From the NCBI GenBank assembly GCA_002500665.1, contig DLRY01000061.1:1-41706 (forward strand): a DNA stretch of 41,706 bases, written 5' to 3'. Both the position numbers and the translations under genes were made by a program. The notes below the pieces were generated by a model. The model was not told the origin of the DNA and did not search any database. It saw nothing but the letters and a program-made list of their open reading frames with translations. Positions 27,801-36,449 of the stretch are shown one piece after another. This DNA comes from Opitutia bacterium UBA7876. GTDB taxonomy: Bacteria > Verrucomicrobiota > Verrucomicrobiia > Opitutales > Seribacteraceae. The first letter of the stretch is position 1. Each line of letters begins with the position of its first letter.

Positions 27801-30335
27801 ATGTCCGAACCAATGAGTAATTTCACACCTCGTGCCCAGCAGGTTCTTGCCTTGGCTAGAAAGGAAGCGGATCGATTTCATCACAACTATGTCGGAACGG
27901 AGCACCTGCTCCTGGGGTTGATCAATCTTGGCCAGGGGGTTGCCGTTAACGTTTTGCAGAAAATGGGCCTCGATCTGGACACGGTTAGGCAGGCAGTCGA
28001 CGAACAGGTCGGTCTCGGTCCCGAGGCCAAGCCTTCTGGTAATGTTCCTTATACCCCGCGGGTTAAAAAGGTTTTGGCTCTCGCAGGAAAGGAGGCGAAG
28101 TCTCTCAACCACAGCTACGTGGGCACGGAACACATTCTCCTTGGCCTGCTTCGCGAAGGCGAGGGGGTGGCGGCGAGGGTTCTCAAGTCCTTGGATGTTG
28201 ACGTGGACCGTTGCCGCAACGAAATCCTTTCCGAACTGGACCCGAACTTCTCTTCGTCCGAAGAGGCCGAGGCTTCCGTTGCTGGAAGTTCGGGTTCCGA
28301 GGAAAAGGGCAAAGACATGAAGACCCCAGCCTTAAAGGCATTTGGGAGGGATCTCACGGACATCGCCAAAAAGGGCGAAATGGATCCCGTAGTCGGGCGT
28401 GAAAAGGAAATTCGAAGGGTTACTCAAGTGCTTTGTCGCAGGACCAAGAATAACCCCGTCCTCATCGGCGAGGCAGGTGTTGGCAAGACCGCTATCGTTG
28501 AGGGTCTCGCCCAGCAGATAGCTTCAGGGCTGGTTCCCGAGAACCTACTCGACAAGAAGGTCGTTACCCTTGACCTTGCCCTTATGGTTGCGGGAACCAA
28601 GTACAGGGGGCAATTCGAGGAGCGCATCAAGGCCGTTATGGATGAGTTGAAGAAGTCCAAGAATATCATCATCTTCATCGACGAACTTCATACCATCGTC
28701 GGTGCCGGGGCAGCCGAGGGAGCCATGGATGCATCTAATATTTTCAAACCCGCTTTGAGTAGGGGAGAGCTCCAATGCATCGGGGCGACGACCTTGGCCG
28801 AGTATCGCAAACACATCGAGAAGGATTCCGCCTTGGACAGGAGGTTTCAGTCGGTCAAGGTGGATGCCCCCTCGGTTGACGACACCATCCTCATCCTCAA
28901 GGGCATTCGCCCGAAGTACGAGGAGCATCACAATGTAAGCTTTACGGATAAGGCCTTGGTTGCGGCGGCTAAGCTGTCGGATCGCTACGTGACGGGCCGC
29001 TACCTGCCCGACAAGGCGATCGACGCGGTTGACGAAGCGGGTGCCCGCGCTCGTATGGACTCCCTAAAGCGTCCACCTGAGATCGAGGATCTTTCAGAAG
29101 AGATAAAGGAGGTCTGCGCCCTTAAGGAGACCGCCATTTCAGACCAGAAGTTCGAGGAAGCGGCCGAAGCCAGAGATAAGGAGAAGAAGCTTCGTGCCAA
29201 GCGGGAGAGGGTTTTGGAGAAGTGGAAGAAGAGCCGTGAGGAAAAGCGTTCCACCGTCGACGAGGACGAGATGCTCCAAGTCGTTGCCGATTGGACGGGC
29301 ATTCCGCTTAGTCGAATGGAAGCGAAGGAATCGAAGAAGCTTCTCAAGCTGGAGGAAGACCTCCGCGAATATATCGTGGGGCAGGATTTCGCCACCGAGG
29401 TCGTTGCCAAGGCATTAAGGAGGTCGAGAGCCGATTTGAAGGATCCGAGAAGGCCGATCGGCTCCTTCATGTTTCTTGGGCCCACGGGGGTTGGCAAAAC
29501 CCACCTTGCGAAGATTCTGGCCGAAAGGATTTTCGGTGACCAGGACTCCCTTATCCAGATCGATATGTCCGAATACATGGAAAAGCACGCCGTCTCCCGC
29601 ATGATCGGTTCGCCCCCAGGGTACGTGGGTTACGAAGAGGGTGGGCAGTTGACCGAGGCCATAAGAAGAAAACCCTATGCCGTCATACTTTTCGACGAGA
29701 TAGAAAAGGCGCACCCCGACGTTGCACAGATTCTTCTCCAGATTCTGGAAGATGGTCGTTTGACCGACAGCCTGGGAAGAAAGGTCGATTTTCGAAACAC
29801 CATTCTCATCATGACCTCCAACGTTGGTGCTCATATCCTGCAGCGAAACACATCCATGGGCTTTGCAGTCGGTGACGAGGATCAGGACTTTGAAAACACC
29901 AAGGGTAAGATCATGGACGAGGCCAAGAAGTCCTTCAAACCTGAGTTCCTCAACCGCTTGACCGAAATCGTGATTTTCCGGCCCCTTGCCAAGGAGAGCA
30001 TGCGTGCGATTGTCGACCTCGAATTGGGTAAGTTGGCTGATCGTTTGCGCGACAAGAAGCTTAAAATCGATGTTTCCGATGAAGTGAAGGAATTCCTAAT
30101 CGAAAAGGGATACGACAAGAAGCTAGGAGCTCGGCCTCTGCGCAGAGCCGTTGAAAAATATCTTGAGGACAACTTGGCTGAGGCTCTTTTGTCCGGAAAT
30201 CTTCTCAAGTCCAAGCCTATACAAGTCCTTATGTCCGAGGACAAGGAGGACGATATTCGCTTCTTGCAAAACTCCGGGAAGGACAGGGTATCCGTCTCGC
30301 CTTCCGAGGAAGACGAAGAGAGTTCCGATTCCTGA
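27801..30335 (+). CDS. clpC: ATP-dependent Clp protease ATP-binding subunit ClpC
   Basis: ClpC is a hexameric AAA+ unfoldase that feeds substrates to ClpP. The 844 residues include a double Clp N-domain (NYVGTEHLLLGLINLGQGVA, then SYVGTEHILLGLLREGEGVA). The first AAA domain has Walker A GEAGVGKTA near residue 222. A middle coiled region includes the UVR-like ISDQKFEEAAEARDKEKKLR. The second AAA domain has GPTGVGKTH near 559, and the C-terminal D2-small domain follows (EKGYDKKLGARPLRRAVEKY). I chose ATG 27801 because MSNFTPRAQQVL (ATG 27813) is the usual N-terminus and the frame further upstream overlaps mcsB. Direct neighbours mcsA and mcsB support ClpC over ClpB. Confidence 0.96.
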   Translation: MSEPMSNFTPRAQQVLALARKEADRFHHNYVGTEHLLLGLINLGQGVAVNVLQKMGLDLDTVRQAVDEQVGLGPEAKPSGNVPYTPRVKKVLALAGKEAKSLNHSYVGTEHILLGLLREGEGVAARVLKSLDVDVDRCRNEILSELDPNFSSSEEAEASVAGSSGSEEKGKDMKTPALKAFGRDLTDIAKKGEMDPVVGREKEIRRVTQVLCRRTKNNPVLIGEAGVGKTAIVEGLAQQIASGLVPENLLDKKVVTLDLALMVAGTKYRGQFEERIKAVMDELKKSKNIIIFIDELHTIVGAGAAEGAMDASNIFKPALSRGELQCIGATTLAEYRKHIEKDSALDRRFQSVKVDAPSVDDTILILKGIRPKYEEHHNVSFTDKALVAAAKLSDRYVTGRYLPDKAIDAVDEAGARARMDSLKRPPEIEDLSEEIKEVCALKETAISDQKFEEAAEARDKEKKLRAKRERVLEKWKKSREEKRSTVDEDEMLQVVADWTGIPLSRMEAKESKKLLKLEEDLREYIVGQDFATEVVAKALRRSRADLKDPRRPIGSFMFLGPTGVGKTHLAKILAERIFGDQDSLIQIDMSEYMEKHAVSRMIGSPPGYVGYEEGGQLTEAIRRKPYAVILFDEIEKAHPDVAQILLQILEDGRLTDSLGRKVDFRNTILIMTSNVGAHILQRNTSMGFAVGDEDQDFENTKGKIMDEAKKSFKPEFLNRLTEIVIFRPLAKESMRAIVDLELGKLADRLRDKKLKIDVSDEVKEFLIEKGYDKKLGARPLRRAVEKYLEDNLAEALLSGNLLKSKPIQVLMSEDKEDDIRFLQNSGKDRVSVSPSEEDEESSDS

Positions 30336-30392
30336 GACCAGTTTCTCGTCCTCTTGTTCAGGCATGGCTGCAGTTTACCCCACCATCACCTT

Positions 30393-30809
30393 ATGCAAAG
30401 AACCCTAGTGCTCCTAAAACCGGATTGCCTGGAACGAAAAGTAGCCGGAGATGTCATCACACGCTTTGAGAAGAAAGGGTATGACATCCTGGCTAGTAAG
30501 ATGATCCAACTGGATGAAGAGTTGCTCAACGAACACTATTCACATGTGGCTCACCTGCCTTTTTTTCCCGAGATAGCTTCTTTCATGAGCTCAAGGCCCG
30601 TTCTGGCTCTCGTGCTTGAAGGAGAAGACGTCATCCAGGGCATTCGTGACTTACTTGGGCCAACCGACTCAACGGCTGCTCCATCCGGAACCATTCGAGG
30701 GGATCTTGGCACCGACCGAATGAGGAACGTGGTGCATGCTTCCGACAGTCCGGAATCCGCCTTGGCCGAGATCAATCGTTTCTTCGATGCGGACCAGATT
30801 TGCGGTTAG
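30393..30809 (+). CDS. ndk: Nucleoside diphosphate kinase
   Basis: Ndk balances nucleoside triphosphates by phosphate transfer through a histidine. The 138-aa protein starts QRTLVLLKPDCLERKVAGD and contains the active-site H115 in RNVVHASDSPESA, matching the normal length. The ATG at 30393 is preferred over the upstream in-frame ATG at 30354, which lacks family similarity. It follows clpC by 57 bases on the same strand and converges on ispF, leaving two bases between the stops. Confidence 0.95.
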   Translation: MQRTLVLLKPDCLERKVAGDVITRFEKKGYDILASKMIQLDEELLNEHYSHVAHLPFFPEIASFMSSRPVLALVLEGEDVIQGIRDLLGPTDSTAAPSGTIRGDLGTDRMRNVVHASDSPESALAEINRFFDADQICG

Positions 30810-30811
30810 GA

Positions 30812-31303
30812 CTACCGCTCACTCACCAAAAGGCATACCGCAAATGCGGCAATTGCTTCGTTTCTGCCGACCGGACCAAGTTTCTCGTTGGTGGTTGCCT
30901 TCAAGCCCACCGAATGGGTTGAAAGATCCAAGGCTTTGGCCACCGACTCCTTCATCGACCCCAAATAGGGTGCTAATTTCGGCTCTTGGGCAACAACGGT
31001 GAGATCTACGTTACCCACTGAATAGCCCATCCGGTTGCACTCTTCCGTGCATTTCCCGAGAATCTCAAGAGAATCCATGTCCTTGTTCGCGGGATCGTCG
31101 TCAGGAAAATAATGCCCGATATCGGGTAGCCCCAAGGCTCCGAAAATGGAATCGGCCAGGGCATGGAAGAGGCAATCGGCATCGGAATGCCCAATAAGCC
31201 CCATTCCGTGAGGAATTTCGATTCCACCTAGAATCAGCTTGCGATGCTCCGCAAAAGGGTGGAGGTCATAGCCGTGTCCGATTCGAAAGGGAAGTTGATT
31301 CAT
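30812..31303 (-). CDS. ispF: 2-C-methyl-D-erythritol 2,4-cyclodiphosphate synthase
   Basis: IspF cyclises CDP-methylerythritol phosphate in the MEP isoprenoid pathway. The 163 residues carry the metal-binding pattern DxH (RIGHGYDLHPF, D13 and H15) and GHSDADCLFHALADSIFGALG-type sequence, with HSVGLKATTNEKLG near the C-terminus. Its start overlaps the ispD stop by four bases, so the two genes are translationally coupled. Confidence 0.96.
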   Translation of the reverse strand: MNQLPFRIGHGYDLHPFAEHRKLILGGIEIPHGMGLIGHSDADCLFHALADSIFGALGLPDIGHYFPDDDPANKDMDSLEILGKCTEECNRMGYSVGNVDLTVVAQEPKLAPYLGSMKESVAKALDLSTHSVGLKATTNEKLGPVGRNEAIAAFAVCLLVSER

Positions 31304-32013
31304 AGCTTGAAAAGGTACTCCAGGTAAGCAAGGTCATCGGTGGTGGTAATTTTAGGGTTGGGATATCCGGGATCGATCAAGCAAACCTTGCGGTTTACCA
31401 ATTCGAGGGCGGAAATTTCATCCGTAACAATAGTTCCGAGTCGTTCCGCTTCAGCAAGTCCGTCCTCGAGCCAGCTTCTCTGGGAGCATTGGGGAGTCTC
31501 CATCAGCCAGAGGGAAGAACGGTCGAGCGATTCGGTTTTCTGGGGAACGCTGTCGGACAGAGAGGAATCGGGAATCCGCTTTATCGTATCATGCAGTGGG
31601 CGGGCCACGGCGACAGCACCGGTAAGGGCAACTTTTTTTGCCAGCAAGTCGATCGTCTGATGACGAATCATCGGCCTTGCGCAATCGTGGACGTGAACGA
31701 ACTCGCATTCGGGTGGGCAGGAGACAAGAGCGTTACCGACGGAATCCTTGCGTTCCCTTCCTCCCTCAATCCAAGTGAAATTTACTTTATCGCCGACTTT
31801 TTCGGAGGCCATGGAGAGTTCTCTTTCAAGCTTTCTTCTTTGGGCTTCATCTCGGAAAACGATCAGGATTTCATGGATCGAGTCGGCGGCAAGAAAGGCT
31901 TCGATCGATAACCTGAAGGCATTGGAATCACCGATTGGGTGCAGGAGCTTGTCTTGGACCGATGTACCCATCCGGTTCCCACTTCCTCCGGCAAGTAGGA
32001 TGGCAAGGTGCAT
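31300..32013 (-). CDS. ispD: 2-C-methyl-D-erythritol 4-phosphate cytidylyltransferase
   Basis: IspD makes CDP-methylerythritol from MEP and CTP. The 237-aa protein begins MHLAILLAGGSGNRMG, the nucleotide-binding loop, then QDKLLHPIG. It continues with FVHVHDCARPMI, GAVAVARPLHDTIKR and ETPQCSQRSWLEDGLAEAE, followed by TDEISALE. The gene lies between pyrF (two-base gap) and ispF (four-base overlap). Confidence 0.94.
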   Translation of the reverse strand: MHLAILLAGGSGNRMGTSVQDKLLHPIGDSNAFRLSIEAFLAADSIHEILIVFRDEAQRRKLERELSMASEKVGDKVNFTWIEGGRERKDSVGNALVSCPPECEFVHVHDCARPMIRHQTIDLLAKKVALTGAVAVARPLHDTIKRIPDSSLSDSVPQKTESLDRSSLWLMETPQCSQRSWLEDGLAEAERLGTIVTDEISALELVNRKVCLIDPGYPNPKITTTDDLAYLEYLFKL

Positions 32014-32015
32014 GT

Positions 32016-32777
32016 TTAGGATGGTGATGGACCGAGCTCTTCCATAATCAACTCGAGCGCCGATTGCGGGTTGTCGTCGGCCAAGATAGGCCGGCCTATT
32101 ACTAGGTAGTCCGCCCCGGCATCCTTTGCTTGGGATGGGGTCATGATTCTCTTTTGATCTCCCACCGCGCTACCCGCCGGTCTGATTCCGGGAGTCACGA
32201 GCTTTGTTTCGGATGATAGAATCGTTCGGAGCCGGGGAAGCTCCAGAGGAGAGCAGACGATACCTCCAACACCCGATTCGACGGCAAGAGTGGCCAACCG
32301 GTTGACCTGCTCCTCGACCGGGCTTGCGATGCCGATGGCAGCGAGGGCGTGCTGATCCATGGAGGTTAGAACGGTTACTGCGAGAAGGGTGGTGTCCGGC
32401 ATGGCTTTCCGGGCAATCCGAGCACAGCCATGCAAGGCATCCGGTCCGGCCGAAGCATGGAGCGTAAGCATGCCGATGGGAAGGGAAGCCAGGCTTTCAA
32501 TGGCCTTTGCCATGGTGTTTGGGATGTCATGGAGCTTGAGGTCTAGAAAGACGCTCTTGCCGGAGTCCGAGATTTCTCGGACGAAATCGGGACCATCGCG
32601 AAGATAAGTCTGCAAACCCACCTTGACCCAGCGAAGTCGGTCGCCGCATGCCTTGAGCATGCCCCGAGCTCGTTCCTTGCTTTCCACATCCAAGGCGAGA
32701 ATGACTTCCGGGATCCCTTCGTGCATCCTGAACATCATGCTTGCTTGAAGAGGAGAGCCAATCCTAATCTTTCTCAT
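32016..32777 (-). CDS. pyrF: Orotidine 5'-phosphate decarboxylase
   Basis: PyrF decarboxylates OMP to UMP in pyrimidine synthesis. EVILALDVESKERA, SVFLDLKLHDIPNTMAKAIE (the catalytic K/D network) and KLVTPGIRPAGSAVGDQKRI are diagnostic, and the length fits the type-1 family. ATG 32777 gives 253 aa, but family members usually begin close to IPEVILALD, so ATG 32726 (MHEGIPEVILALD) is equally possible. It is the first of a three-gene unit with ispD and ispF and diverges from ispE. Confidence 0.93.
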   Translation of the reverse strand: MRKIRIGSPLQASMMFRMHEGIPEVILALDVESKERARGMLKACGDRLRWVKVGLQTYLRDGPDFVREISDSGKSVFLDLKLHDIPNTMAKAIESLASLPIGMLTLHASAGPDALHGCARIARKAMPDTTLLAVTVLTSMDQHALAAIGIASPVEEQVNRLATLAVESGVGGIVCSPLELPRLRTILSSETKLVTPGIRPAGSAVGDQKRIMTPSQAKDAGADYLVIGRPILADDNPQSALELIMEELGPSPS

Positions 32778-32817
32778 CGCTACCCTTTGGACTTTTCCTT
32801 ACCCTGAAGAGTCTCGA

Positions 32818-33726
32818 ATGAAGCGCCGATCTTCCAATCCAAGCATTTCCATTCCCGCTCCCGCCAAAATCAATCTTTTCTTGTCGGTGGGAGGGAAGCG
32901 TGAAGATGGGTTCCATGAACTGGTTACCGTCTTGGTAAAGTTGGATTTATGCGACCTCATCACTCTGGAGCCTACTGGGGAAAGGGATGAAATCATCTGT
33001 AGGTGCATAAATGACGATTCCTTGAGCGGCGACCGAAATCTCGCTTCCCAAGCCGTGCGTGCCTGGCGTGAGGCAACCGGCGACGATCAAGGAGTAAGCA
33101 TTACGATCAAAAAGAGAATCCCTATTATGGCTGGACTGGGGGGAGGTAGTTCCGATGCCTCGGCCACTCTTGAGGCTCTCAATAATATGCACGGGAATAA
33201 GTTAAGTCCGAGGGAATTGTCCGAGGTTGCGGCTCGGTTGGGCTCCGATTGTCCGGCTTTTCTCGTTCAGGGTGGATGCGTTGCAGGAGGAAGAGGGGAG
33301 AAGGTTCGAGCTCTTGACCAAAAGGCCGGCGATCGTTTGGCGGGCCAAAGGATCTTTCTTTTAAAGCCCCCCATCGGATTTTCCACGAGGGAAGTTTATG
33401 TGCGGTTTGCCGAAGCGGGGGATAATGATTCATGGTCTGGTAAAGACATGATGAAGTTCGTTAGAGACTGGGAGGATTCGGATCTGGAAATCGGCGAGCT
33501 AACCCGTAACGACCTGCAGTCAGTCGTCTTCCAGAAGTATCCCTTCATGCCTGCGATGTTCGAAATTCTAAATCGTCAATTTGGCTCTAAACCTCTTATG
33601 TCAGGAAGTGGATCTTGTTGTTTCTTGGCTGTGAGCGAGGCGGCTTCCTTTGAGCAGTTTGCCTTTCTGGTTAGAGAATCATGGGGAGAAGAGGCGTTTG
33701 TCTTTGAGGCCAGAATCAGGTCCTGA
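32818..33726 (+). CDS. ispE: 4-diphosphocytidyl-2-C-methyl-D-erythritol kinase
   Basis: IspE, a GHMP kinase, phosphorylates CDP-methylerythritol, the step between IspD and IspF. The 302-aa protein shows PAPAKINLFLSVGGKREDGF, the ATP-binding glycine loop IPIMAGLGGGSSDASATL and LGSDCPAFLVQGG. A C-terminal MSGSGSCCFLAV segment is typical of the family. It diverges from pyrF across 40 bases, so the three consecutive MEP-pathway genes are neighbours but on both strands. Confidence 0.95.
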   Translation: MKRRSSNPSISIPAPAKINLFLSVGGKREDGFHELVTVLVKLDLCDLITLEPTGERDEIICRCINDDSLSGDRNLASQAVRAWREATGDDQGVSITIKKRIPIMAGLGGGSSDASATLEALNNMHGNKLSPRELSEVAARLGSDCPAFLVQGGCVAGGRGEKVRALDQKAGDRLAGQRIFLLKPPIGFSTREVYVRFAEAGDNDSWSGKDMMKFVRDWEDSDLEIGELTRNDLQSVVFQKYPFMPAMFEILNRQFGSKPLMSGSGSCCFLAVSEAASFEQFAFLVRESWGEEAFVFEARIRS

Positions 33727-33745
33727 CGCATTGCAATCCTTTTTG

Positions 33746-33774
33746 TTTACCAAAAGGGCAAAATAGGTCATAAT
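33746..33774 (+). promoter_or_regulatory. Probable sigma-70-type promoter for ptsI
   Basis: TTTACC at 33746-33751 (4 of 6 to TTGACA) and CATAAT at 33769-33774 (5 of 6 to TATAAT) are separated by 17 bases, about 36 bases upstream of the ptsI start. The boxes lie in an AT-rich stretch. An imperfect CCTTTT/AAAAGG inverted repeat overlaps the -35 box. Confidence 0.42.
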
Positions 33775-33810
33775 GTAAGGTTTTTGATTTTCGTAACCTC
33801 GTAGTTTCTA

Positions 33811-35571
33811 ATGACTTCGCCTTCCAATGAAACCATTCTCTACGGGATACCCGCCTCCCCGGGTGTCTCTCATGGGCAGGTTTTCCGATTCCTTCACAGG
33901 GATGTGGAGGTTCTGAGGTATGACGTTCAGGAAGATGACCAGGATGCGGAGATTGCTCGTTTCGAGGAGGCTCTCTTGGAGACTAAGGAACAGATCAGCA
34001 AGATCAGGGATGACGTCGCCCGCAACCTCGGTGAAGACGAAGCCGCAATTTTCGATGCTCACATTCTGGTCCTAGAGGACAAGGCTCTCATTGACGACGT
34101 GGTGTCCGAGGTGAGGACTTCCGGTGACAACGTCGAGCAGTGCCTGCATCGAGTCACTCAGCGCTACATCGATTATTTCGGTCAACTGGAGGATGAATAC
34201 CTTAGGGAGAGGGCTTCCGACCTAAAGGACATATCCAGAAGGCTTCTCGGGAATTTGGTTGGAGCCACCGCTGCCGGAACCGCTTTCCTCGAGGGTCCAC
34301 GAATCCTTGTTTCCGAAGACTTGAGCCCCTCCGATACCGCATCCTTGGACAGGTCCAAGATTCTGGGAATTGCAACTGATACCGGGGGTCGGACCAGCCA
34401 TGCCGTAATCATGGCTCGTTCGAGCGGAGTTCCTGCGGTTGTCGGACTTAGAGGGTTGAGTGGCACGCTGAACGATGGGGACGCCCTACTCGTCGACGGT
34501 TTCGAGGGCATCGCCATCGTGAACCCATCCGAGAGCACCCTTTTCCGTTATGGCAAGGTTGGCTTGAGGAGAAAGAAAATCAAGGACTTGCTGGAAGAAG
34601 AAGCGTCGCTACCCCCTTCCACCAAAGATGGGAGCAAAGTCGTCTTCCTCGCCAACGCAGATTCCGCTGAGGAGGTTCGAAAGGCTCGTTCCCACGGCTG
34701 TGAGGGAGTCGGTCTTTTCCGCACCGAATCGATCTTCCTAAGGAAAAACAAGATTCCTTCCGAAGATGATCAATATGAGGAGTACCGTAAAATCGTCGAA
34801 TCGGCGGAAGAATTGCCGGTCACGATTCGAACGCTTGATCTTGGAGGTGACAAGATTCTTGATTCGATCGGTAGAGAAAAGGAGGAAAATCCCTTCATGG
34901 GTTTCCGGGCAATCCGCTACTGCCTTCGCAATCCCGATGTTTTTCTTGATCAACTTAGAGCCATCTTGAGAGCCAGTACCCATGGCAATGTGAAAGTTAT
35001 GTTTCCCATGGTAAGCGGTGTAGGCGAGCTTGTTCGGGCGAAGGAATGTCTGTCTACCGCCAAAAGGCAGTTGCGGGAATCGGAAATATCTTTCGACTCG
35101 GAGATTCAGGTGGGTTGCATGATAGAGACACCTTCCGCCGTTACCATTTGCGATATGTTGGCCACGGAGGTGGATTTCTTCAGTATCGGTACCAATGACC
35201 TCGTCCAGTACCTTCTTGCGGTTGATCGAATCAACAACGAGATTGCTTATCTCTATGAGCCCCATCATCCCGCCGTGATCCGTTCCATGAAAAGGGTATT
35301 CGACGTAGCAAGTGAGAAGAAGGTGGGAGTTACCGTTTGTGGAGAAATCGCAGGCGATCCCCATTTTCTGCCCATACTTCTGGCCCTTGGTGAGGGTTCC
35401 TTGAGCGCAGCCTCTCCGATGCTTCCCGAGTTGAAGTTCTTTGCTCGAAGGTTTTCCATGACGGAAGCCGTGGAGCTTCTCAAACGAGTTTTAAGAATGA
35501 CTCGTCCATCGGAAATCAACCAGACCCTGAAGGATTTTTACGAACAGAGGGTTTCGGACCTCATTTCTTAG
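33811..35571 (+). CDS. ptsI: Phosphoenolpyruvate-protein phosphotransferase (PTS enzyme I)
   Basis: Enzyme I passes phosphate from PEP to HPr. The 586 residues contain the phosphohistidine H197 in TGGRTSHAVIMARSSGVPAV, the PEP-utilising domain with GVGLFRTESIFLR, IRTLDLGGDKIL, and the C-terminal dimer motif FFSIGTNDLVQYLLAVDR. Length matches the family. It is followed by the convergent ptsH gene rather than cotranscribed with it. No EII sugar permease is in the window, so the role may be regulatory. Confidence 0.97.
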   Translation: MTSPSNETILYGIPASPGVSHGQVFRFLHRDVEVLRYDVQEDDQDAEIARFEEALLETKEQISKIRDDVARNLGEDEAAIFDAHILVLEDKALIDDVVSEVRTSGDNVEQCLHRVTQRYIDYFGQLEDEYLRERASDLKDISRRLLGNLVGATAAGTAFLEGPRILVSEDLSPSDTASLDRSKILGIATDTGGRTSHAVIMARSSGVPAVVGLRGLSGTLNDGDALLVDGFEGIAIVNPSESTLFRYGKVGLRRKKIKDLLEEEASLPPSTKDGSKVVFLANADSAEEVRKARSHGCEGVGLFRTESIFLRKNKIPSEDDQYEEYRKIVESAEELPVTIRTLDLGGDKILDSIGREKEENPFMGFRAIRYCLRNPDVFLDQLRAILRASTHGNVKVMFPMVSGVGELVRAKECLSTAKRQLRESEISFDSEIQVGCMIETPSAVTICDMLATEVDFFSIGTNDLVQYLLAVDRINNEIAYLYEPHHPAVIRSMKRVFDVASEKKVGVTVCGEIAGDPHFLPILLALGEGSLSAASPMLPELKFFARRFSMTEAVELLKRVLRMTRPSEINQTLKDFYEQRVSDLIS

Positions 35572-35603
35572 GCGGGGGCTTGTCTTCCCCGGCTTGGATA
35601 TTG

Positions 35604-35903
35604 CTATTCGTCTTGAAATTTGGAGGCGAAAAGCTCGGACATTTCCTTCTCCAAACTGGTAATTTCCGCCTGATCGGCTTCAAAGCGCAATTGTGTTCCC
35701 TTGGCCGCGGCAAGCATCATGATTCCCATAATGCTTTTTGCGTTTACGCGCTCGTCCTCCTTTACAATCCAGACTTCCCCCCGTAAACGAGAGGCAATCC
35801 TGACGATCATTGCGGCGGGTCGGGCATGAACTCCCATTTTGTTGGATACTTCCAGCGTAAAGCTTGCAGAATTCCCTTGTTGAGTTTCTCCCGATGTGCT
35901 CAT
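35604..35903 (-). CDS. ptsH: Phosphocarrier protein HPr
   Basis: HPr accepts phosphate from enzyme I. The 99-aa protein has about ten residues before the usual fold, then KMGVHARPAAMIV with phosphohistidine H26. NAKSIMGIMMLAAAKG holds S57, which corresponds to the serine phosphorylated by HPr kinase in other bacteria (position 46 there). The frame is open far upstream, overlapping pgpA, but the ATG at 35903 fits the family. It converges on ptsI with 32 bases between stops, containing a 5-base CGGGG/CCCCG hairpin without a T-run. It may be the last gene of the pgsA-pgpA unit. Confidence 0.93.
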   Translation of the reverse strand: MSTSGETQQGNSASFTLEVSNKMGVHARPAAMIVRIASRLRGEVWIVKEDERVNAKSIMGIMMLAAAKGTQLRFEADQAEITSLEKEMSELFASKFQDE

Positions 35904-35950
35904 CTTCCTCAGATAAGAGGGAGGAATTAAGGAAAAGACAAAGAAAAAGT

Positions 35951-36439
35951 TTAGGAAAGGGGAAGGTTTGCGCATATCCACCAAAGGCATGGCGCGGCCA
36001 CCAGTGAAGCGGCGATATCGTCGGCTACGATGCCTGTTCCGCCAGGAAGATGCTGTAGCCTTCCAATGCCCAGTGGCTTGAGGATATCCAAGACGCGAAA
36101 CAAGGCGAAGCCCAATCCAAGGACCAGACATACGGAGTGAACTGAAAGGACAGCCGGCCATTGAACGCCAAGGAATACGAAGGGTTGGGCAACGAATTCG
36201 TCGAGTATGACCTCTTGTGGATCCTTCTTGTTCAGAAGGCGGGCGGCCTTTCCGCAGATCGGGATTGAAAGCAAGGCGAGAATGCCAAATGCCGAATGGA
36301 TGATCGCCGGATCGATGGCTCCGGGAGCCAGAAGCAAGTAATAGAACCCAACCCCGACCAAGGAACCAAAAGTCCCAGGGGCAGGCAGCTTCCGTCCGAT
36401 TGGACCGAGTGTGGCAAGGAGGAGAACCAATCTATCCAT
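35951..36439 (-). CDS. pgpA: Phosphatidylglycerophosphatase A
   Basis: PgpA dephosphorylates phosphatidylglycerophosphate to phosphatidylglycerol. The 162-aa membrane protein shows KLPAPGTFGSLVGVGFYYLL, DPQEVILDEFVAQPFVF (acidic catalytic residues) and GGTGIVADDIAASLVA, with about four hydrophobic segments. ATG 36439 gives the normal N-terminus, LATLGPIGRKLPAPGT. It starts 10 bases after the pgsA stop, pairing the synthase and phosphatase of one lipid pathway. Confidence 0.92.
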   Translation of the reverse strand: MDRLVLLLATLGPIGRKLPAPGTFGSLVGVGFYYLLLAPGAIDPAIIHSAFGILALLSIPICGKAARLLNKKDPQEVILDEFVAQPFVFLGVQWPAVLSVHSVCLVLGLGFALFRVLDILKPLGIGRLQHLPGGTGIVADDIAASLVAAPCLWWICANLPLS

Positions 36440-36449
36440 AGTTTCTCGC

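Noticed and set aside
33736..33758. CCTTTT/AAAAGG inverted repeat as a terminator for ispE
   Set aside because: The stem is short and AT-rich and is not followed by a T-run. It overlaps a better promoter candidate for ptsI.
35573..35591. CGGGG/CCCCG hairpin between ptsI and ptsH as a bidirectional terminator
   Set aside because: The stem has only five pairs and no T-run on either strand, so intrinsic termination is not supported.
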